Positions 1 to 8,616 of a stretch of DNA of 64,000 bases are shown here, one piece after another (the stretch's first letter is position 1; every line of letters starts with the position of its first letter). A model generated the notes under the pieces. The model did not search any database. It saw nothing but the letters and a program-made list of their open reading frames with translations, and was not told the origin of the DNA. Source of the DNA: Halobacillus ihumii (lineage in GTDB: Bacteria; Bacillota; Bacilli; Bacillales; Halobacillaceae); contig NZ_CACVAO010000001.1 in NCBI RefSeq assembly GCF_902726645.1, positions 434,001-498,000 of the forward strand, written 5' to 3'. Position numbers and translations under genes: made by a program.

Positions 1-157
1 TAGTGACTTCATGAGAGGCGACCTCATAATTCACGAGAGGAAGAAGGAATTCTACAGCCTCTTGATAACTTTTCTCTTCGACCGCTTTGAGACCTTTACT
101 TTCTAACATTGTTTTCCATTTTGGGAACATCACGATATCCCCTGTTCGTTTTTCCAT
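1..157 (-). CDS. ysoA: TPR-repeat protein YsoA-like, N-terminal part only
   Basis: This is the first 52 codons of a gene that runs off the left edge. The start is the ATG at 157, behind an AGAGGAAGG ribosome site. The visible protein opens MEKRTGDIVMFPKWKTMLES and continues with alternating charged and leucine-rich stretches (EEKSYQEAVEFLLPL) that look like a tetratricopeptide helix pair. In B. subtilis the TPR protein YsoA lies just outside the block of genes found in the rest of this window, so position supports the name. The function of YsoA is not defined beyond probable protein-protein contacts. The assignment rests on a short fragment plus gene order. Confidence 0.5.
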   Translation of the reverse strand, partial: MEKRTGDIVMFPKWKTMLESKGLKAVEEKSYQEAVEFLLPLVNYEVASHEVT

Positions 158-627
158 AGGACACCCTTCCTCTTATTATTTTTATTACCCGTCTATTTTT
201 ACCTTTTTCAGTCGAAAATAAACCTAAACATTCAAATGGATTATTTGCTACCTTCTTAAAAAATTTTTCAGGAACACCCTAAAGCTTTAAAGGACAAACG
301 AAACTTATGAATGTACCTCCCCTTAATAAAATATAGAAGAGAGACGTCCAAGGGACGTCTCTTTTCATGTCACATCCAACGCAGTATAGCGAAACTATAT
401 GTATATATATGAAACAATAATAAAATTATATCACAATGAAACGCTTATTTACTCCATCTCGATTCCTACTCATCCACTTTCACCTAGTTCCTTCATTAAT
501 ATTACAACCTCATGATTGGTAATAACGTTTTTCTCCGATTACTCTTTAACTAGTATTATCAGTTAGATTAAACTACAATATATGGTGGAGATTCTTCTCC
601 ACTATTTGAATTATGAGGAGATTTGAT
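158..627. other. Intergenic region with terminator only
   Basis: This 470-bp AT-rich stretch separates two divergent genes. Apart from the hairpin near 341-366 I see no open frame with a ribosome site. Promoters for both genes must lie here, but no hexamer pair is convincing. Confidence 0.5.
340..367. terminator. Hairpin terminator
   Basis: AGAGACGTCC and GGGACGTCTCT form a 9-10 bp stem with a short loop, followed on the plus strand by TTTT. It probably ends transcription from outside or insulates the CorC-like gene; no plus-strand gene is seen upstream within the window. Confidence 0.6.
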
Positions 628-1911
628 ATGGAAGAGACGATCAAGCTTGCAGCGGTGGCTCTGTTGATTTTAGCGACAGCCTTTTTCGTTGCAAGCGAAT
701 TCGCAATTGTTAAAGTAAGACGAACCAAACTAGAAGCGCGGGCGGCTGAGGGTAATAAAAAAGCTTTAAATGCCTTAAAAGTAACCGGCAATTTAGATTA
801 TTATTTATCAGCGAATCAGCTTGGTATTACGATAACTGCCCTTGGTCTTGGTTGGTTAGGAGAACCAACCTTGGAGATTCTGCTTCATCCACTGCTGGAA
901 GGATTTAACCTGCCGGCAACGGTTAGTCACACAATAACTTTTGTGATTGCCTTTTTTGTTATCACTTTTTTACACGTTGTACTCGGGGAACTTGCTCCGA
1001 AGACAATCGCTATTCAAAGAGCGGAAAATATTACTCTTATGCTATCCGGGCCTTTAATCCTATACAGCAAGATTATGTACCCTTTAATTTGGTTGTTAAA
1101 TGGGTCTGCAAATTTATTAGTACGTTTATTAGGATACCATTCAGCTAAAGAAACCGATGAAGTTCATTCCGAGGAAGAACTTCGTCATATATTAAGTGAA
1201 AGTTATCAACAAGGTGAAATTAATCAATCTGAGTTTGAATATGTCGATCGGATTTTTGAATTCGACAACCGCACGGCAAAAGAAATTATGATTCCCCGAA
1301 CAGACATGGCGGTTGTAGATATTGAAGATCCTATAAAAGAATCCTTACAATTCATGAATGAGGAACGCTTTACCAGGTACCCTGTATTCCAGGAGGACAA
1401 AGATCATATCATCGGGGTGCTTCATTTAAAAGAATTATTTTACAACGACTGGAGCAAGGTTGAAACTCTTGAGCCGTTTGTTCGGCCAGTATTAAAGGTT
1501 TTTGAAAATATCCCAATTCACGATCTGTTAGTCAGAATGCAGCTACAACGAACACACTTGGTAGTCTTAACTGATGAATATGGCGGTACTTCAGGTATGA
1601 TCACGGCCGAGGATATTATTGAGGAAATTGTCGGAGATATTAGAGACGAATTCGATCATGAAGAAGAACAAACAATCGTTCCACAAGAAGACGGTTCCTT
1701 CTTTATTGATGGAAAAACATCCATTCAAGATGTTAATGAATTTTTTGAGATTGAACTTGAAAGTGAAGATGTGGATACAATCTCCGGTTGGGTGTACAAC
1801 GAATTAATTGATGTCAAGAAAGGGTCTCAACTATCTCATGACTCTTATCATTTTAAAGTGGTGGAAATGGAAGATCAGCAGATTATAGCTATTACTGTCT
1901 GGGAAGAGTAA
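628..1911 (+). CDS. Hemolysin-family CNNM/CBS/CorC membrane protein
   Basis: A 427-residue membrane protein of the CNNM/DUF21 plus CBS plus CorC_HlyC family. Members are thought to take part in Mg2+ or other divalent-ion export or sensing; the old name hemolysin is historical. The first 190 or so residues hold the DUF21 membrane segments (for example the hydrophobic run around [19 protein letters not shown]). A tandem CBS pair follows ([16 protein letters not shown] and later [19 protein letters not shown]), then the C-terminal CorC/HlyC domain near residue 345. The ATG at 628 is chosen over 613 because AGGAG lies at proper distance before it. The gene stands alone and ends at a bidirectional hairpin. 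Confidence 0.85.
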   Translation: MEETIKLAAVALLILATAFFVASEFAIVKVRRTKLEARAAEGNKKALNALKVTGNLDYYLSANQLGITITALGLGWLGEPTLEILLHPLLEGFNLPATVSHTITFVIAFFVITFLHVVLGELAPKTIAIQRAENITLMLSGPLILYSKIMYPLIWLLNGSANLLVRLLGYHSAKETDEVHSEEELRHILSESYQQGEINQSEFEYVDRIFEFDNRTAKEIMIPRTDMAVVDIEDPIKESLQFMNEERFTRYPVFQEDKDHIIGVLHLKELFYNDWSKVETLEPFVRPVLKVFENIPIHDLLVRMQLQRTHLVVLTDEYGGTSGMITAEDIIEEIVGDIRDEFDHEEEQTIVPQEDGSFFIDGKTSIQDVNEFFEIELESEDVDTISGWVYNELIDVKKGSQLSHDSYHFKVVEMEDQQIIAITVWEE

Positions 1912-1952
1912 GATACAGAGGATATATCAAAGATAAAGAAACAGGATTAAAC

Positions 1953-1985
1953 AAAACCCCCTTTTACAAGTAAAAGAGGGTTTCC
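1953..1985. terminator. Bidirectional terminator between convergent genes
   Basis: AAACCCCCTTTTA and TAAAAGAGGGTTT can pair around a short loop, with A-rich sequence on one side and T-rich on the other. It lies between the convergent CorC-like gene and the small minus-strand gene. Confidence 0.65.
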
Positions 1986-2195
1986 CTAAATTGTTCGTTC
2001 TGCTCCATTTGTAGCATCCAATAATATAAGCAAGGAAGGAGAAACTGTACTAACATCTATCAGGCCATCATCCTCTTCCTTTACCTTATCAAGCTGCTGA
2101 ATAATATAATCATCTCTACATTTAAACTTTAACTGACCCGAACAGATTTTTCCTTTCAAGGAGAGTACTTCTTCATGCAATGTAACTCTATCCAA
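1986..2195 (-). CDS. Small hypothetical protein
   Basis: An ORF of 69 codons that I do not recognise. The most plausible start is the TTG at 2195, eight bases after AAAGGAG; the upstream in-frame GTG at 2204 touches the ribosome site. The protein is charged, with a central KVKEEDDG segment and a hydrophobic LLILLDA tail, and has no signal peptide or clear domain. It converges on the CorC-like gene and shares its terminator. A real but unknown gene is likely because the ribosome site is strong. Confidence 0.5.
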   Translation of the reverse strand: MDRVTLHEEVLSLKGKICSGQLKFKCRDDYIIQQLDKVKEEDDGLIDVSTVSPSLLILLDATNGAERTI

Positions 2196-2418
2196 ATCAT
2201 CCACTCCTTTGCATTTTAGTGCCTAACCATTACTACTTCTTCTTGCACAATATGACTGGCTGTTATTTACTTAGTATAGTCAGACCTAAAACCATACATA
2301 CATGTAATGAATCGTATGGACCTATTAATAAAAGCAAACTCTTTTAAAATTGTTTAAATTCGTTGGCTAAGTGAGGTGTGAAATAAGCTGGATTCAGTTA
2401 TCTGACTAGCTCGTTATT

Positions 2419-2583
2419 ATGAAATTAAGAAAAGTTACGTTCTTACTCATCATGTTCACAGGTTTTTCTATTGGTATCTATCAATCATTTCCCAGTACAA
2501 TCACCCTGATTACACTCATTTTGTTTACCACTTCTACAGTTGGATTGATTATACGTGACCTGCTGAAGAATAACAGAAACTAG
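2419..2583 (+). CDS. Small membrane protein upstream of sirC
   Basis: A 54-residue protein with a short basic N-terminus (MKLRKVTF) and two hydrophobic segments (about residues 7-18 and 27-46), so probably a two-pass or hairpin membrane protein with a basic tail ending in NNRN. The ribosome site is weak. It ends 19 bases before sirC on the same strand, so the two may be cotranscribed. I do not recognise the family. The alternative is chance coding capacity, but hydrophobic segmentation and spacing favour a gene. Confidence 0.5.
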   Translation: MKLRKVTFLLIMFTGFSIGIYQSFPSTITLITLILFTTSTVGLIIRDLLKNNRN

Positions 2584-2602
2584 AACTAAGGAGTCGTTAC
2601 CT

Positions 2603-3223
2603 ATGTCGCTCATCCCGATCATGTTAAGTTTAGAAGGAAAAAAAGTAGTCGTCGTAGGCGGAGGGAAAGTGGCGAAAAGAAAAATTGATAGTCTTCTCAT
2701 GAGTAAAGCACAGCTTACAGTCATCAGTCCAAATCTGACCGATGAGCTACACTCCTACTATGAAACTGGGAGTATAGAATGGAAGCAAAAGAATTTCACG
2801 CCCGCTGATATAGAAGAGGCATTCCTAATTGTCGCAGCTACCAATAGTGAATCCGTCAATAATGACGTCATCAGGGCTGTCCCTGACGATCGTTTACTCA
2901 ATGCAGCTTCCAATTTCCAGAACGGAAACGTCAGTTTTCCTGCCCATTTTACACGCGGGAAGTTGACCATTGCCATTTCAACAGCGGGCGCAAGTCCTTT
3001 GTTTGCAAAAAAAGTAAAAAAAGAATTATCTAATCAATATGATGAAAAGTATGAACAATACCTGGATTTTTTATTTGATGTTAGACACTTGCTTAAGAAA
3101 ATTAATCTCTCTTCAGAAGAAAAAAACACCTTTTTACGTGAAGTTCTTTCAAATACTTACTTAGATACACAAAAACAAAAAGATATGCTCTATTGCATGG
3201 AGCACCATAGAACTTCGAAATGA
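2603..3223 (+). CDS. sirC: Precorrin-2 dehydrogenase (siroheme synthesis)
   Basis: This 206-residue enzyme oxidises precorrin-2 to sirohydrochlorin with NAD+, the middle step of siroheme synthesis. A Rossmann nucleotide-binding site is visible near residues 13-25 (VVVVGGGKVAKRKIDSLL), and the chain contains the typical FPAHFTRGKLTIAISTAGASP segment (here shortened by quoting) around residues 112-133. It resembles B. subtilis YlnF. A clear AAGGAG site precedes the ATG. It is separated by about 11 kb from the other siroheme genes (sumT, sirB) and lies on the opposite strand, whereas B. subtilis keeps them together. It should supply cofactor for the sulfite reductase encoded downstream. Confidence 0.88.
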   Translation: MSLIPIMLSLEGKKVVVVGGGKVAKRKIDSLLMSKAQLTVISPNLTDELHSYYETGSIEWKQKNFTPADIEEAFLIVAATNSESVNNDVIRAVPDDRLLNAASNFQNGNVSFPAHFTRGKLTIAISTAGASPLFAKKVKKELSNQYDEKYEQYLDFLFDVRHLLKKINLSSEEKNTFLREVLSNTYLDTQKQKDMLYCMEHHRTSK

Positions 3224-3275
3224 TTGATACAGTAATCTCTTATGCTTTAAACACCTAACCTTGAAGCAATCATCT

Positions 3276-3596
3276 TTATGACTTCATACGAAAATGCGCA
3301 TTTAACTGACCACGAATCATCTTCCTGCGCATTTGGGACTCTCCTTCTCTCTTAGCTCTTTCTTTTTTCATATCTTGGCTTATTTCATATGACTGAACCC
3401 CTTCTTCTCGTTTTTCAGCTATCTTTACCAATGTTTCCACATCAGAAAATGAATATTTACGAGTCCCATTTTCGGTTCGCTCTGGGAAAATAAGCTTTCG
3501 CTCTTCATTGTATCTTATTTGCCGTTCAGAGAGACCAGTTAATTCCTTAACCACCCCTATAGAAATAACCTTTTTACTCTTATAGTCATCGGTCAA
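3276..3596 (-). CDS. tnrA: MerR-family nitrogen regulator TnrA
   Basis: A 106-residue DNA-binding regulator of the GlnR/TnrA branch of the MerR family. The N-terminal winged helix reads [19 protein letters not shown], and the C-terminus ends in GQLNAHFR, the signature by which TnrA meets feedback-inhibited glutamine synthetase. TnrA activates nitrogen-scavenging genes when glutamine is scarce. The start is taken as TTG at 3596, spaced from GGTGGGG; an upstream in-frame GTG lacks a ribosome site. The usual YYEER of the family is YNEER here, an unusual change in the DNA-binding domain. The neighbour amtB carries a perfect TnrA box. Confidence 0.88.
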   Translation of the reverse strand: MTDDYKSKKVISIGVVKELTGLSERQIRYNEERKLIFPERTENGTRKYSFSDVETLVKIAEKREEGVQSYEISQDMKKERAKREGESQMRRKMIRGQLNAHFRMKS

Positions 3597-3722
3597 AGCG
3601 CTCCCCACCTCACCCTTATGCTCGCTCAGCTATAACAAAAATTTGCTAATTCAATTTGACTGATTTTTAATAAAACTTTATATCTAGCATATTCATTTCT
3701 TTACTTAGAATCGAGCGATGGT

Positions 3723-4985
3723 CTATGCCCCTGTCTTCGTATTTGGAGTTGGTAAATATTCTGGATATCCGTAACCACCATGTTCACTCAAGTCAAGCCC
3801 CATGATTTCCTCTTCCTCAGTGACACGTATCCCCCCCATAACTTTTTCCATTACCTTCAAAATAATAAAAGCTACAACAAATGCATAAAGACCACAAGTA
3901 ACAACACCTAACAGTTGAACACCAAGCTGTTCAAAACCACCACCATAAAATAAACCTGCCTGCCCCACAGTCGCTAATTCAGGCGTTGCAAATAATCCAT
4001 TAGAAAGAGTCCCCCAAACGCCAACTGTACCATGAACTGATAATGCGAAAATCGGGTCGTCTATTTTCTTTTTATCAAAGAACCTCATACTGAAGAAAAC
4101 AACAATTCCTCCAATCAGACCTATAAAGACCGCTGCCCATGGTTCAACAAATGCGCAAGAAGCTGTAATGGCAACAAGTCCCGCTAAAGCTCCGTTCAAG
4201 GTTGTCGGAACATCCGCTTTACCTGTAGTTGCCCAGACGACAAGCATGGCTCCTACTGCTCCTGCACCTGCAGCTAATTGTGTGTTTAGTGCTACATAAC
4301 CAAAGAAGGCATCAGCTACTCCAAATGTACTTCCCGCGTTAAATCCAAACCAGCCTATCCAGAGGATGAGTACACCTAATGCAGTAAATACCTGATTATG
4401 TCCAGCTATATCATTGGAGGTTCCATCCTTATTATATTTACCGATACGCGGCTTTAAAATAATTGTGGCAGCTAAAGCAGCCATCGCTCCTGTTAAATGA
4501 ACCACAGTAGAACCGGCAAAGTCTTGCTTTCCATGCTCTGCTAACCAGCCTCCACCCCAAATCCAGTGAGCAATAACAGGATACACGAGAACTGAAAATA
4601 ATACCGCAAAAATTACATAGGCTGATAATTTTGCCCGCTCAGCAAACCCGCCGAATGCAATCGTCATAGCAATCGCAGCAAATGCCAGTTGAAAAAAGAA
4701 ATCTACAGACCCTGCCAAATCTACCCCCATAGTCGTTGCATCACCATAAAAGAATTTTGAAAAACCGATAAAAGCGTTCCCTTTCCCATAAATTAACCCA
4801 TACCCCACAGCCCAAAAAACCAATGATACAATACCGACTGTAAAAACTGTCTTACCAGCAATATGTCCAGCATTCTTCATTCTAGTTGAACCAGCTTCAA
4901 GTAAGATAAAACCACCTTGCATGAATAAAACGAGTACGGTACAGACAACAATCCAGACGTTATTCATTAGAAAAATAGCATCCAT
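3723..4985 (-). CDS. amtB: Ammonium transporter (Amt family)
   Basis: A 420-residue integral membrane protein of the Amt/Mep/Rh family that brings ammonium into the cell when nitrogen is limiting. About eleven hydrophobic segments are visible. Characteristic motifs include WIWGGGWLAEHGKQDFAGST and the conserved histidines in the HLTGA and SVHGTVG stretches that line the pore. The C-terminal tail ends in MGLDLSEHGGYGYPE, a cytosolic motif typical of the family. No glnK (PII) gene follows, unlike B. subtilis. The upstream region holds a perfect TnrA box, and tnrA is the next gene on the same strand. Confidence 0.92.
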   Translation of the reverse strand: MDAIFLMNNVWIVVCTVLVLFMQGGFILLEAGSTRMKNAGHIAGKTVFTVGIVSLVFWAVGYGLIYGKGNAFIGFSKFFYGDATTMGVDLAGSVDFFFQLAFAAIAMTIAFGGFAERAKLSAYVIFAVLFSVLVYPVIAHWIWGGGWLAEHGKQDFAGSTVVHLTGAMAALAATIILKPRIGKYNKDGTSNDIAGHNQVFTALGVLILWIGWFGFNAGSTFGVADAFFGYVALNTQLAAGAGAVGAMLVVWATTGKADVPTTLNGALAGLVAITASCAFVEPWAAVFIGLIGGIVVFFSMRFFDKKKIDDPIFALSVHGTVGVWGTLSNGLFATPELATVGQAGLFYGGGFEQLGVQLLGVVTCGLYAFVVAFIILKVMEKVMGGIRVTEEEEIMGLDLSEHGGYGYPEYLPTPNTKTGA

Positions 4986-5072
4986 TTAATACTTAACCCC
5001 TTTGTGTAAAGTTTATTAACATAACCTGTTAAGTATTAATGTATCAGTATCAAAATATTCAAACAATAAATC

Positions 5073-5089
5073 TGTAAGATAATCTGACA
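5073..5089 (-). promoter_or_regulatory. TnrA/GlnR box upstream of amtB
   Basis: The 17-mer TGTAAGATAATCTGACA matches the published consensus TGTNANAWWWTMTNACA at every position. It lies about 90 bp before the amtB start, a fitting place for TnrA activation, with tnrA itself next door. Confidence 0.85.
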
Positions 5090-5105
5090 ATGTATTTTAT
5101 AAATC

Positions 5106-5152
5106 AAAGACCTCCTGTCATCATGCTTTATAGATGATGATCGGAGGTCTTC
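5106..5152. terminator. Terminator after the LLM monooxygenase gene
   Basis: AAGACCTCC and GGAGGTCTT enclose a second stem (TCATCAT/ATGATGA), giving a long hairpin followed by T-rich sequence. It lies just past the stop codon of the flavin monooxygenase gene on the minus strand. Confidence 0.8.
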
Positions 5153-5155
5153 AAT

Positions 5156-6163
5156 TTAATGAGAAAGGATTTCTTCTGCTATCAGCTTATAGGATTGCAA
5201 ACGTTCCTTATAATGATGTGTAATCGTAATGATCATTATTTCATCAGCGAGATATAATCTTTTTAAGTCAATTAGTTTTTGTTTTACTATTTTCGGATTA
5301 CCAATTATCATTTTCTTTTTCATCTTTTCAAGTTTTTGTTGCTCCTCAGCACTAAACGAATATCGTTTGGCTTCCTCTACAGTAGGAACCCCTTTTTCTC
5401 CTTCTCCTGCTTTGACTTGAATGCTCCATAACATACTACTCAAGGCTATTTCCTCTGCTTGTTCAGTTGTTTCCGCGCACACAACGGTTACAGCAAGGAT
5501 TAACTGAGGCTTTGACACCACACTACTTCGACTGAAGTTACGTTTATAAGTCTCCGCAATTTCAGGTCCATCATTATTACTCATGAAGTGTCCAAATGCA
5601 TAGGCTGTTCCTTTTTCTGCTGCGAGTAAGGCACTCTTTTCACTCGTACCCAACACCCAAACCTCTGGTAAGACTTCAGGTTGGGGAGATGCAGATACTT
5701 TAGAAAACAAATGATCTGAGGGGAAATCACTTTGCAGGAAATGAAGAAGATCATCAAAGGATTCGGGCATTTTTCGGACTTGTTCCAAATAGTTATCTGA
5801 GAGAGCCATTGTCGCTTCTGCAGAACCACCAGGCGCTCTACCAATTCCAATATCAATACGCTTCGGGAATAAGGAAGCAAGCAAATTATAAGTTTCAGCG
5901 ATTCTATATGGTTTGTAATGAGGGAGCAAGACTGCTCCGGCTCCAATTCGAATGGATTCTGTATGAGCTCCAATGTAACCTAACATGACTTCAGGAGCAG
6001 GACAAGATAATCCCGCAATATCATGGTGCTCCGCAACCCAATAGCGACTATACCCTAACTCCTCACCTGTTTTTGCAAGTTTCATGGATTCTTTTAGCGC
6101 CTGCTGAGCTGTTGTTCCCGATGATACAGGTGATTGATCCAGTATACTCAGTTTCACATTCAT
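5156..6163 (-). CDS. LLM class flavin-dependent oxidoreductase
   Basis: A 335-residue luciferase-like monooxygenase of the MsnO8-type group (B. subtilis YwcH is similar). These enzymes use reduced flavin and O2 on unidentified small substrates. The opening LSILDQSPVSSG, the YWVAEHHD stretch near residue 45 and the IRIGAGAVLLPHYKPYRIAE stretch near residue 72 are group signatures. A strong AGGAGG precedes the ATG. It shares its direction with the downstream amtB but is separated by a terminator, and it may be expressed with the VOC gene just upstream. The substrate cannot be deduced. Confidence 0.82.
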   Translation of the reverse strand: MNVKLSILDQSPVSSGTTAQQALKESMKLAKTGEELGYSRYWVAEHHDIAGLSCPAPEVMLGYIGAHTESIRIGAGAVLLPHYKPYRIAETYNLLASLFPKRIDIGIGRAPGGSAEATMALSDNYLEQVRKMPESFDDLLHFLQSDFPSDHLFSKVSASPQPEVLPEVWVLGTSEKSALLAAEKGTAYAFGHFMSNNDGPEIAETYKRNFSRSSVVSKPQLILAVTVVCAETTEQAEEIALSSMLWSIQVKAGEGEKGVPTVEEAKRYSFSAEEQQKLEKMKKKMIIGNPKIVKQKLIDLKRLYLADEIMIITITHHYKERLQSYKLIAEEILSH

Positions 6164-6208
6164 CTTCCTCCTTTCTCTGATCAGGGCTGCCGGGTCATCA
6201 CTTCTTAT

Positions 6209-6580
6209 TTAACAGTTAAATTCGATTAAATTACCATCTGGGTCGCTCACGAATACTTGATGCCAATCCGTTTGATTATTTGGTTTATCCAATATCTCAA
6301 CCTGGTGACTACGCATTCTTTTAATAAAACTCTCCATATCCTGCACACGGATGGCAAAGTGGCCATCTCTTGAGTCAATGGAGGTCACGCCTCTTAAAGT
6401 TTTCCCCTCTTTATGTACAATAAGATGAATTTGTGTTTCCCCGACTTGATACCATGCCCCGGGAAAACCAAAATCAGGACGTTCATTACTTTCCTGGAAT
6501 CCAAGCACCTCTCCGTAAAACCTCTTTGCCCTCTCTATGTCTGTTACCAGCAACGATACGTGATGTATTCCTTCGTACAT
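6209..6580 (-). CDS. VOC-family (glyoxalase/dioxygenase fold) protein
   Basis: A 123-residue single-domain vicinal-oxygen-chelate protein. It starts MYEGIHHVSLLVTDIERAKR, where the first conserved histidine sits, and ends DPDGNLIEFNC with the usual metal-ligand glutamate. Members include glyoxalases, dioxygenases and antibiotic-binding proteins; the exact substrate is not visible. It lies 45 bp upstream of the flavin monooxygenase on the same strand, so the two may act together in detoxification, which is inference. Confidence 0.75.
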   Translation of the reverse strand: MYEGIHHVSLLVTDIERAKRFYGEVLGFQESNERPDFGFPGAWYQVGETQIHLIVHKEGKTLRGVTSIDSRDGHFAIRVQDMESFIKRMRSHQVEILDKPNNQTDWHQVFVSDPDGNLIEFNC

Positions 6581-6680
6581 AATATCAATTCCTTTCCTTT
6601 AGCTAACACTCCCATTCTATCATCTTTCTTATTCATTCAATGGTTCTAGCTGTCTTTTAATTAATTAAAGGAAACCAATC

Positions 6681-6732
6681 AAGAAAAACGCTGCCCTCTT
6701 TTTGATACTAAAGGTGTTTCAGCGTTTTTCTT
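6681..6732. terminator. Terminator after the sulfate-assimilation operon
   Basis: AAGAAAAACGCTG and CAGCGTTTTTCTT form a 13-bp stem with a long loop. On the minus strand it follows the stop codon of cysC, the last gene of the operon, by about 30 bp. Confidence 0.75.
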
Positions 6733-6760
6733 GTAGCTTTTTAAACTTATTCAATGGCCT

Positions 6761-7363
6761 TTATGAAAGATATCCTCCTTGTTTCAAATAGTTAACGATA
6801 ACCTGAACAGATTCTTCTAGTGTTTGATGATCTGTTTCTATAGTAAGCTCGGGGCTAAGAGGTGCTTCATACGGTGCATCAATTCCGGTAAAACCTTTAA
6901 TTTCACCAGCGCGCGCTTTCTTATATAAACCTTTAGGATCGCGTTCTTCGCATTCTTCTACACGACATTTCACATAAACTTCGATAAACTCTTTTTCACC
7001 CAGCAATTCCCTGGCACTATCCCGATCTTCGCGGTATGGAGAAATAAACGCTGTCAGGGTTACCAGTCCTGCATCAACCATCAGATGAGCCACTTCTCCA
7101 ATGCGGCGAATATTTTCTTTGCGATCTTCGGGGCTAAAACCTAAATTTTTATTTAAACCATGGCGAACGTTATCTCCATCCAAACGATAGGTGTGGATCC
7201 CTAATTCATGCAGTTTCTTTTCTAAAGCTGCCGATACTGTAGATTTTCCTGAGCCAGATAACCCTGTGAACCATAAGGCAGCACTCTTATGATTATTCAA
7301 CTTTCGGCGGTCCAGCTTGGTCACTTCTGAATCATGCCATACAATGTTTATTGATTCAGTCAT
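6761..7363 (-). CDS. cysC: Adenylyl-sulfate kinase
   Basis: This 200-residue kinase phosphorylates adenosine 5'-phosphosulfate to PAPS with ATP, the second activation step of sulfate. The P-loop GLSGSGKST spans about residues 34-42, followed by [17 protein letters not shown], the substrate-binding stretch. The start at 7363 follows AGGAGG; an upstream in-frame GTG lies inside that ribosome site. It is the last gene of the operon, 16-22 bp behind sat, and a terminator follows. The usual next enzyme, PAPS reductase (cysH), is not in this cluster. Confidence 0.93.
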   Translation of the reverse strand: MTESINIVWHDSEVTKLDRRKLNNHKSAALWFTGLSGSGKSTVSAALEKKLHELGIHTYRLDGDNVRHGLNKNLGFSPEDRKENIRRIGEVAHLMVDAGLVTLTAFISPYREDRDSARELLGEKEFIEVYVKCRVEECEERDPKGLYKKARAGEIKGFTGIDAPYEAPLSPELTIETDHQTLEESVQVIVNYLKQGGYLS

Positions 7364-7384
7364 CTTCACCCTCCTAAGTTAACA

Positions 7385-8560
7385 TTATTTTTTTCTCATC
7401 CCTTTAATAAGCACTTCTGCTACTTCGGGGCGCGAGAATTCTTTCGGTGGTTTTTCCCCATTACGAAGCTTTTCACGTACCTTCGTACCACTAAGGTGCA
7501 CATGATCTTCTTTTTCGTGCGGACACGTTTTGGCTGTCCCCATGTTTTCACATTTCGTACAATAAAACGCATGCTCAAACTTAAATACTTGAATGCCCAA
7601 TTCTCTTTCAAATTTAGCAATGAATTCTTGAGCTTCGTATGTTCCATAATAGTCCCCTACACCTGCGTGATCACGACCTACAATAAAGTGCGTACAACCA
7701 TAATTTTTGCGGACAATTGCATGTAAAATAGCTTCTTTAGGTCCCGCATACCGCATTGCTGCAGGATAGATTACAAGACGTGTACGATCTTCTGGGTAGT
7801 AATGGTTTAAGATTACTTGATAACTTTCCATACGGATGTCTGCTGGTATATCATCTGATTTGGTTTCACCAACCAGTGGATTTAATAACAATCCATCTAC
7901 AGCTTCGAGGGCACATTTTTGAATATATTCATGGGCACGGTGAACTGGATTACGCGTCTGAAACCCGACAACTGTATTCCAGCCTAGATCGGAAAACATC
8001 TTCCGTGTTTGCGACGGATCAAGATAAAAACCCTCAAATTCACCATGGCTGGGACGATTTAATAAGTAAATCGGACCTGCAAGATGAACTTCGCCTTTTT
8101 TAAATACATTTTTCACACCCTGATGAGCTTCATCCGTCGTCCCATAAACATGATGTGCCTCTTTTTCTTTATCATAGGTGTATTTTTCTTCCAATTTCAG
8201 TACACCATAAACAACATCACCGTCCCCCACTAGGGCAATTTCAGACCCAATTTCATATTCATCCGCCTGCTCCTGAGTGACGTGTAAGGTAATCGGAATA
8301 CTCCAGACTGTTCCATCCTCAAGTCGCATCTCCTCAACAACTCGATTGTAGTCCGCTTCACCCATAAAACCGCATAACGGACTGAATCCTCCGATAGCAA
8401 TAAGTTCTAAATCTGAAAGGCTCCAAGCATTTAAGGTTAAAGATTTCAATGAATCTGCTTTGTTTAAGTAATCTTCACGTCGTGAACCAGTCAATTCCCG
8501 GATTACTAGTTCACCTCCGTGGGGCGAAATGGTGGTGTGTTCTGTTTGAGTTGCTGTCAT
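7385..8560 (-). CDS. sat: Sulfate adenylyltransferase (ATP sulfurylase)
   Basis: This 391-residue enzyme joins ATP and sulfate to give adenylyl sulfate and pyrophosphate. The monofunctional bacterial type is recognised by the nucleotide-binding stretch [12 protein letters not shown] near residue 195 and by [12 protein letters not shown] near residue 295. A Cys-rich segment ([13 protein letters not shown]) near residue 340 is usual in Firmicute members. GGGAGG precedes the ATG at good spacing. It sits between cysI and cysC in the operon and supplies CysC with its substrate. Confidence 0.94.
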   Translation of the reverse strand: MTATQTEHTTISPHGGELVIRELTGSRREDYLNKADSLKSLTLNAWSLSDLELIAIGGFSPLCGFMGEADYNRVVEEMRLEDGTVWSIPITLHVTQEQADEYEIGSEIALVGDGDVVYGVLKLEEKYTYDKEKEAHHVYGTTDEAHQGVKNVFKKGEVHLAGPIYLLNRPSHGEFEGFYLDPSQTRKMFSDLGWNTVVGFQTRNPVHRAHEYIQKCALEAVDGLLLNPLVGETKSDDIPADIRMESYQVILNHYYPEDRTRLVIYPAAMRYAGPKEAILHAIVRKNYGCTHFIVGRDHAGVGDYYGTYEAQEFIAKFERELGIQVFKFEHAFYCTKCENMGTAKTCPHEKEDHVHLSGTKVREKLRNGEKPPKEFSRPEVAEVLIKGMRKK

Positions 8561-8616
8561 AAATCGAACCTCCCTGTAATTAATTGAAATGCTTAAATTT
8601 GCAGCTTAATACAAAG

